A stretch of 64,000 bases of DNA from positions 30,333-94,332 of the forward strand of contig DASTCX010000040.1 of the NCBI GenBank assembly GCA_035710745.1, written 5' to 3'. A program made the translations under genes and the position numbers. Below the pieces are notes generated by a model, which was given only the letters and a program-made list of their open reading frames with translations, was not told the DNA's origin and did not search any database. Source of the stretch: Candidatus Eremiobacteraceae bacterium. GTDB lineage: Bacteria; Vulcanimicrobiota; Vulcanimicrobiia; Eremiobacterales; Eremiobacteraceae. Below are positions 59,740 through 64,000 of this stretch, piece by piece. The stretch's first letter is position 1, and each line of letters opens with the position of its first letter.

Positions 59740-62349
59740 ATGAACGGCAAGATCCTACGCGGCGTCTTAGGCGTTGCGCTGGTTCTGGGGTTGGTGTTCG
59801 GCCAGGAAACAAGGGTACTGGCTGGCTCGACCGGACAGATCACAGGCAAAGTCACCGACTCCGCTACCGGCGCCGCAGTCGCCGGTGCCAGCATCACGGC
59901 GGTATCGCCGTCGGGCACGTATCGCACGACGACCGACGCGAGAGGCGATTTCGCAGTCGTCAACGTGTACCCCGATACGTATCGCGTGACCGCATCTGCC
60001 GCCGGCTATCAAACAGGGATGTCGGACGGCAACAGCGTCATCCAGAACAACAGCGCGGTCGTCAACATCGCGCTTTCCAAGCAGCTGACCGTGCTCAGCC
60101 ACGTCACCGTGCGCGGCGCGACGAGCGTCGTCCAACCGCACGTGACGGCGGACCAGTACGTGTTGACCGCGGCTGCGGCAACATCCACGAACGGTTCGGG
60201 TGGATCGATGTCGCTGTACCAAACGCCGGGCATCATCGGCACGCTCCCGGGCGTGACGTTGGACTCGGGCGGCACCGCGCACATCCGTGGCGGTCGTCTC
60301 GAAGAAGTCGGTTACGAATACGACGGACTCACGACCGTTGAGCCCGTCACGGGTACGTTCGCGACGAACCTCGTGGAAGACGGCATCTCGAGGATCCAGG
60401 TCAGCACCGGCGGGTACGACGCGTCCGGCGGCAACTCGATCTCGGGCGTCGTCAACACCGTCGTCGGCGTCGGCACGTACCCCGCGCACGGCAGTGTGAC
60501 GACACTCGTACAAGGCCCGACGTTCTATCACGGCCTGAACTTCGACTACGGCAGCGCGACGCCCGACGGACGCTTCTCTTGGTATGCGGCTGCGGTGACG
60601 TGGAACTCCGGTTACGATTGGGGTAATCGCAACACGTTCTATCCCGGTCCGGAATCCGCCGAGACGGCGTCCATCGGGGAGCTCGGCGCCGTCAGCCCCA
60701 GCCGTGACCAAGTGCTCAACCTGCACTACCGGTTCGGACCGAACAACGACAACGACATCCAATACCTGGGAACGACCGGCATCGAGCACTACAACAACAC
60801 GCTCCAGGCGCTGTTCTTCCCCAGCATGAATCCCGCCGACGGCGCGGTCGCCACGAGCCCGAACGCTGTAGGCGGCATCTGCAACAATGGGATCGGCCTA
60901 TTTCCCGGACAATCGTCGTGCACGGAGTCGGCGACGCCCGGTATGACCGATCACGACGACCAGGGTTATTTCATCGACAAGCTCGGCTGGACGCACAACT
61001 TCGGGCCCAGCTCGGCACTGTCGATGCACTACGCGCGCGTCGGCTCGTACGTCACGTTCTCGTTCCCGTTCGGCGACGGGTCGTTTGACGATCTCTGGGA
61101 GAACCGCCACTCCGACCAACAGGAACTGTTCGCCGAGTACACCAGTCAGCTGAACGCGCAGAACCTGATCAAGTTCGGCGGTCAGTCGATCTACAGCACG
61201 AACAACTTGACGATCGCGCTTCCGTCGTCCGGCGTGGGCGAAGTCGAACCGACGAACAACCGCGACGGTTCGTATTGGATCTCCGATTCGTTCAAGCCGA
61301 CCGACAAGCTGGATCTCGACATCAGCGGGCGGCGCGATACGCGGACCTATTACCGCGTCGCTGCGCCGACGTTCACCGATGGAGTGAACCAGCTACGGGG
61401 CAGCTTCACCTACACGTTGTCGCCGGGCACGGTCATTCGCGGATCCGACGGCAATTTCGCCGAGCTGCCGTACGACAGCCGCGTCGAACTGTTCCTGACC
61501 GGGTATCCGAACTTCTTCGACTACTCGCCGTCGAATCGGCTCGCGGTCCTGAGAGAAGCCGAGCCCGACGTGCCGCAAAGCCATCTCTACGACTTCTCGG
61601 TAGAGCATGACTTCGGCGACGGCATGGCGATCAAAGCGGGGCCGTTCTACCGGAAGTCTGACAACTTGGTCCTGACATTCCATAACCCAGGCCAACCGGC
61701 CGCGCTGCCGACCGCCGTCGGACCGTACTTCGTCAACGGTTTCGAAGGCGAGTGGCAGTTCAACCACAGCGGCAACGGCGTGTCCGGCTTCATCAACTAC
61801 ACCCACATGCGGGCGCTCGCCGTCGTGCCGGGCGACTACAACCAGTCGGTTCCGCTTGGCGCCAAGTACGCCGGGGCGTTGTTCCCGGTGAGTTTCGTGC
61901 CGCCGAACACGGCGAATCTCGTGATGAATATCCGCCACAACCGGTGGCTGATCAATCCGGTGATCAACTACATCGGCGGATATCCGTACGGGGTCGGCAA
62001 GTTCACCTACGCGAACACCAACTGCCCGGGCGAGGCACCGGATCCGACCCAGCCGAAATGCGGCGCGATCATCCCGACCAACTCGCCCGACCCGGGTGAA
62101 TCGCAGTTCGCCGACGGCCGGGTGTGCTGCTCCACCCTGCTCTACAACTTGAACCTCTACTACGATCTGAGCAACCAGACGAACGTCGGGGTACAGATCC
62201 AGAACCTCACCGCGAACTACCGCCCGACGTTCCTCGAGTCGAATCCGTTCGACGGCGACCCGTTCGTCAACTACGGCCCGAGCCCGTACATCCCCGGGTC
62301 GATTCCCGGGAGCCAAGAGTTCATCTTGACGATCACGCAAAAGATCTAA
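59740..62349 (+). CDS. TonB-dependent-receptor-like outer-membrane protein with N-terminal CarboxypepD_reg domain
   Basis: 869 residues from ATG 59740, with GGAGG at 59731-59735; an ATG at 59728 is less well placed. The signal peptide ends near QETRVLAGSTG. The regulatory-like domain (GKVTDSATGAAVAGASITAV, GDFAVVNVYPDTYRVTASAAGY) and plug (TPGIIGTLPGVTLDSGGTAHIRGG, YEYDGLTTVEPV) are followed by a barrel that ends with EFILTITQKI. Same type as the 56257 protein but about 200 residues shorter. It is divergent from that gene. The substrate is not evident. Confidence 0.88.
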   Translation: MNGKILRGVLGVALVLGLVFGQETRVLAGSTGQITGKVTDSATGAAVAGASITAVSPSGTYRTTTDARGDFAVVNVYPDTYRVTASAAGYQTGMSDGNSVIQNNSAVVNIALSKQLTVLSHVTVRGATSVVQPHVTADQYVLTAAAATSTNGSGGSMSLYQTPGIIGTLPGVTLDSGGTAHIRGGRLEEVGYEYDGLTTVEPVTGTFATNLVEDGISRIQVSTGGYDASGGNSISGVVNTVVGVGTYPAHGSVTTLVQGPTFYHGLNFDYGSATPDGRFSWYAAAVTWNSGYDWGNRNTFYPGPESAETASIGELGAVSPSRDQVLNLHYRFGPNNDNDIQYLGTTGIEHYNNTLQALFFPSMNPADGAVATSPNAVGGICNNGIGLFPGQSSCTESATPGMTDHDDQGYFIDKLGWTHNFGPSSALSMHYARVGSYVTFSFPFGDGSFDDLWENRHSDQQELFAEYTSQLNAQNLIKFGGQSIYSTNNLTIALPSSGVGEVEPTNNRDGSYWISDSFKPTDKLDLDISGRRDTRTYYRVAAPTFTDGVNQLRGSFTYTLSPGTVIRGSDGNFAELPYDSRVELFLTGYPNFFDYSPSNRLAVLREAEPDVPQSHLYDFSVEHDFGDGMAIKAGPFYRKSDNLVLTFHNPGQPAALPTAVGPYFVNGFEGEWQFNHSGNGVSGFINYTHMRALAVVPGDYNQSVPLGAKYAGALFPVSFVPPNTANLVMNIRHNRWLINPVINYIGGYPYGVGKFTYANTNCPGEAPDPTQPKCGAIIPTNSPDPGESQFADGRVCCSTLLYNLNLYYDLSNQTNVGVQIQNLTANYRPTFLESNPFDGDPFVNYGPSPYIPGSIPGSQEFILTITQKI

Positions 62350-62395
62350 AGCGGAACTCGATCGACGCCGACAAGGCCGCGTATGGAAAAAGGGA

Positions 62396-62420
62396 GCGGT
62401 CGACCTTTATGGTCGACCGC
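62396..62420 (+). repeat. intergenic palindromic element, copy 7
   Basis: GCGGTCGACC-TTTAT-GGTCGACCGC with GGGA prefix and CGCGG suffix, then CCTTTTA. It lies between the convergent receptor and the small exported protein gene. It differs from copies 2 and 3 only in the last loop base. Confidence 0.8.
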
Positions 62421-62439
62421 CGCGGCCTTTTATGGCGCG

Positions 62440-62838
62440 TCAGGGCTGCTTGACGCAGAGGTCGTTCGATGAGACGTTGCCGAAAGCGCCGGCCTGCGTG
62501 GCGGCGACCGAGAAATGCGTCGCGTCGACCTTCGCGATCACGGTATGGAGACGAGAGTCCGGATACACGCTGCGCAGGTCAAGCTTCGACGCGCCGGTGT
62601 CGGTGCCGCGCAGCACGGTCGTGCCGCGACCGCTGTCGACGACGACCTCGGTCCAGCGATGCCGGGCAGCATCAAGCGTGATGAACCCCTGATCGCCGCC
62701 GCCTTTCCAGGTATCGGTTTCGCGCAGCCAATTGCCGCCTTGCGCGAACGCGAACGATGCGTCGAACGTCTGCGCCTGCGCTCCCGCGTGATACGTGGCG
62801 ACGCAAGCCACGGCGAGAACGAGCGATTTCATGAACAT
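62440..62838 (-). CDS. small exported protein of unknown function
   Basis: 132 residues from ATG 62838; the longer frame to 62940 lacks a signal peptide at its start. Signal peptide about 1-22 (LVLAVACVATYHAGAQAQ). The mature part is strand-rich (NWLRETDTWKGGGDQGFITLD, RWTEVVVDSGRGTTVLRGTDTG, HTVIAKVDATHFSVAATQAG) with one cysteine near the C-terminus, so it is probably a small beta-sandwich. No family was recognised. Divergent from the DoxX-like gene. Confidence 0.72.
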   Translation of the reverse strand: MFMKSLVLAVACVATYHAGAQAQTFDASFAFAQGGNWLRETDTWKGGGDQGFITLDAARHRWTEVVVDSGRGTTVLRGTDTGASKLDLRSVYPDSRLHTVIAKVDATHFSVAATQAGAFGNVSSNDLCVKQP

Positions 62839-62927
62839 GGAAAGCCCTCTCATAGCGCCGCACTTGGATAGGCGACGGGCTGAGGCCCTGCGGAAATCGT
62901 GCAGAGAGCGGCGAACGCCTGACCTGT

Positions 62928-63404
62928 ATGAAGGCGGCAAAGGGATTTTTCCAGCGCGCAGACGCGGCGATCACCCGATGGATGGCCCGCTCCGGATTGA
63001 CGCTATTGCGCGTAAGTCTGGGAATCGTATTTCTCTGGTTTGGAGCCCTGAAGTTCTTCCCGCACATGAGCCCGGCGGAGACTCTGGCCGGTAAGACGAT
63101 CGGAGTGTTGTCATTCGGGCATATCGGTCCGAGCGTGAGTTTGCCGATATTGGCTGTCTGGGAATGCCTCATCGGCGTCGGCCTGCTGACCGGTGCCGTG
63201 CCGCGATTGACACTTCTGCTTCTCTACGCGCAGATGATCGGCACGCTGCTGCCGCTCTTCTTCTTCCCCAAAGAGACGTTCTCGGTGATCCCGTTCGCAC
63301 CGACGCTCGAGGGCCAGTACATCATCAAGAATATCGTGCTCATCAGCGCAGGGATCGTCATCGGCGCGACGGTCCGCGGCGGCCGGCTCGTGTCAGGGCG
63401 GTGA
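62928..63404 (+). CDS. DoxX-like membrane protein
   Basis: 158 residues. Four hydrophobic segments are present: LTLLRVSLGIVFLWFGALKFF, LPILAVWECLIGVGLLTGA, LTLLLLYAQMIGTLLPLFFF and YIIKNIVLISAGIVIGATV. RVSLGIVFLWFGALKF and the NIVL segment match the DoxX family. Members couple to thiosulfate or quinone redox steps in some bacteria, but most are uncharacterised. It is the only gene on its transcript in view. Confidence 0.85.
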   Translation: MKAAKGFFQRADAAITRWMARSGLTLLRVSLGIVFLWFGALKFFPHMSPAETLAGKTIGVLSFGHIGPSVSLPILAVWECLIGVGLLTGAVPRLTLLLLYAQMIGTLLPLFFFPKETFSVIPFAPTLEGQYIIKNIVLISAGIVIGATVRGGRLVSGR

Positions 63405-63418
63405 ACGGCGGAGCGGTG

Positions 63419-64000
63419 TTAGTGGACGAAGTGAACTTCGGCGATGTCGATCTTGCGGACGAGCGTCGGGCCTTCATACCCTAGGATGCGCAAAGGGAAG
63501 TGCGTCGCCGTCGAGATCTCGATCACTTCGCGGGTGAGATCAGCGTCGGCCAGCGGACTCGACGGGACGAGCGTCACCGACTCGGTCGCCACTCCGTCGA
63601 TCACTTCTCCCTGCGTCTCTGAAAGTGAGCCGGGCTGGCCGCTGTGTGCGAGGATCGCCCCGAAACTCAGCTGATTGATCGTCGAGCCACGAATGGTTTC
63701 GACGAGCGGGTCGTTCAGCGGAACCGTCCGCCTGAAGAGCGACAAGAAACCCGAGCCGCGTCTGACCACAACCGTCTTGCCGCCGCTCCACGCGAGCGTC
63801 GCGCCCTTGTTCGCGCCGGCGACGACGCGAAGCGCCAAATTCGACGGTTTCGTGAAGCGGTAGTCGAAGGTCATGTTTTGAGTTTGGGAACCTTTTTGTT
63901 CGAAGACCGTGATCATCGCGCTATACGCGGTCACGCCTCGCCACGCTTGATCGAACGCGACGAGCGCTGACGGCTCTTTCGCGAGCGTCGTGGGGGGGGG
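63419..64000 (-). CDS. LolA-like periplasmic protein, 5' end cut by the window edge
   Basis: The frame is open to the right edge, beyond the GTG at 63934, so 194 codons are visible and the start lies outside. Strands such as YSAMITVFEQKGSQTQNMTFDYRFTKPSNLALRVV, ATLAWSGGKTVVVRRG and FPLRILGYEGPTLVRKIDIAEVHF follow the pattern of LolA/LolB-fold lipoprotein carriers and their relatives, which bind lipid in a half-barrel. Nine G at 63992-64000 (polyproline in this frame) are probably a contig-end artefact. Confidence 0.65.
   Translation of the reverse strand, partial: PPPTTLAKEPSALVAFDQAWRGVTAYSAMITVFEQKGSQTQNMTFDYRFTKPSNLALRVVAGANKGATLAWSGGKTVVVRRGSGFLSLFRRTVPLNDPLVETIRGSTINQLSFGAILAHSGQPGSLSETQGEVIDGVATESVTLVPSSPLADADLTREVIEISTATHFPLRILGYEGPTLVRKIDIAEVHFVH

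Noticed and set aside
61393..62340. 315-codon minus-strand frame
   Set aside because: Antisense to the second receptor; no signal peptide or motif, composed of high-G+C shadow residues.

Overview
This is a 64-kb stretch of a high-G+C, diderm, heterotrophic bacterium. Two large TonB-dependent-receptor-like barrels, two other predicted outer-membrane barrels, type IV minor pilins, lipoprotein signal peptides and a Tat substrate point to an outer membrane. The mix of GloVer-type seven-bladed propellers, SARP/cyclase-ATPase regulators, a copper-amine-oxidase-N domain protein and many small exported proteins of unknown role fits an uncultured soil lineage (Eremiobacterota-like or Acidobacteria-like). 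That placement is an inference from gene style; no rRNA or other marker gene is present.

Layout. 1-9.3 kb: tRNA-Val(CAC), a DUF5916-type barrel, exported propeller and repeat proteins, and a tandem pair of exported GVxG-repeat proteins. 9.3-15.3 kb: a very large SARP-AAA-TPR regulator and a PAS-GGDEF-EAL membrane protein. 15.4-17.7 kb: a three-gene overlapping minor-pilin operon. 17.8-25.0 kb: propeller lipoprotein, truncated receptor leader, AraC regulator coupled to a DipZ-like thioredoxin, CPA1 antiporter, HtrA-like protease. 25.2-29.9 kb: tRNA-Val(GAC) and a 4.67-kb element bounded by a 34-bp exact repeat of the tRNA 3' end (dehydrogenase, small protein, second DUF5916 barrel, AraC regulator), with no integrase. 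30.0-36.7 kb: two paralogous adenylyl-cyclase/ATPase/TPR regulators with near-identical leaders, separated by a propeller gene. 36.7-40 kb: membrane and exported proteins. 40.2-44.0 kb: TetR regulator, divergent from a five-gene operon (NmrA, SDR-like, double CDGSH, exported protein, AAC(6')-like acetyltransferase), with a clear operator overlapping the promoter. 44-49.3 kb: Tat hydrolase, CuAO-N protein, lipoprotein, HTH-TPR protein and a relic of a third cyclase. 49.4-53.2 kb: HD-GYP response regulator and hybrid histidine kinase, overlapping by 4 bp. 53.4-64 kb: paired exported proteins, AraC regulator, the two TonB-type receptors, DoxX-like protein, and a LolA-like gene cut by the right edge.

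A family of short palindromic elements (core GCGGTCGA...TCGACCGC) sits in intergenic spaces, mostly downstream of convergent genes. Its inner stem pairs change together between copies. Signalling genes dominate: two class III cyclases, one GGDEF/EAL protein, one HD-GYP protein, one hybrid kinase, one SARP, three AraC and one TetR. No transposase, CRISPR array, rRNA or replication origin was seen.
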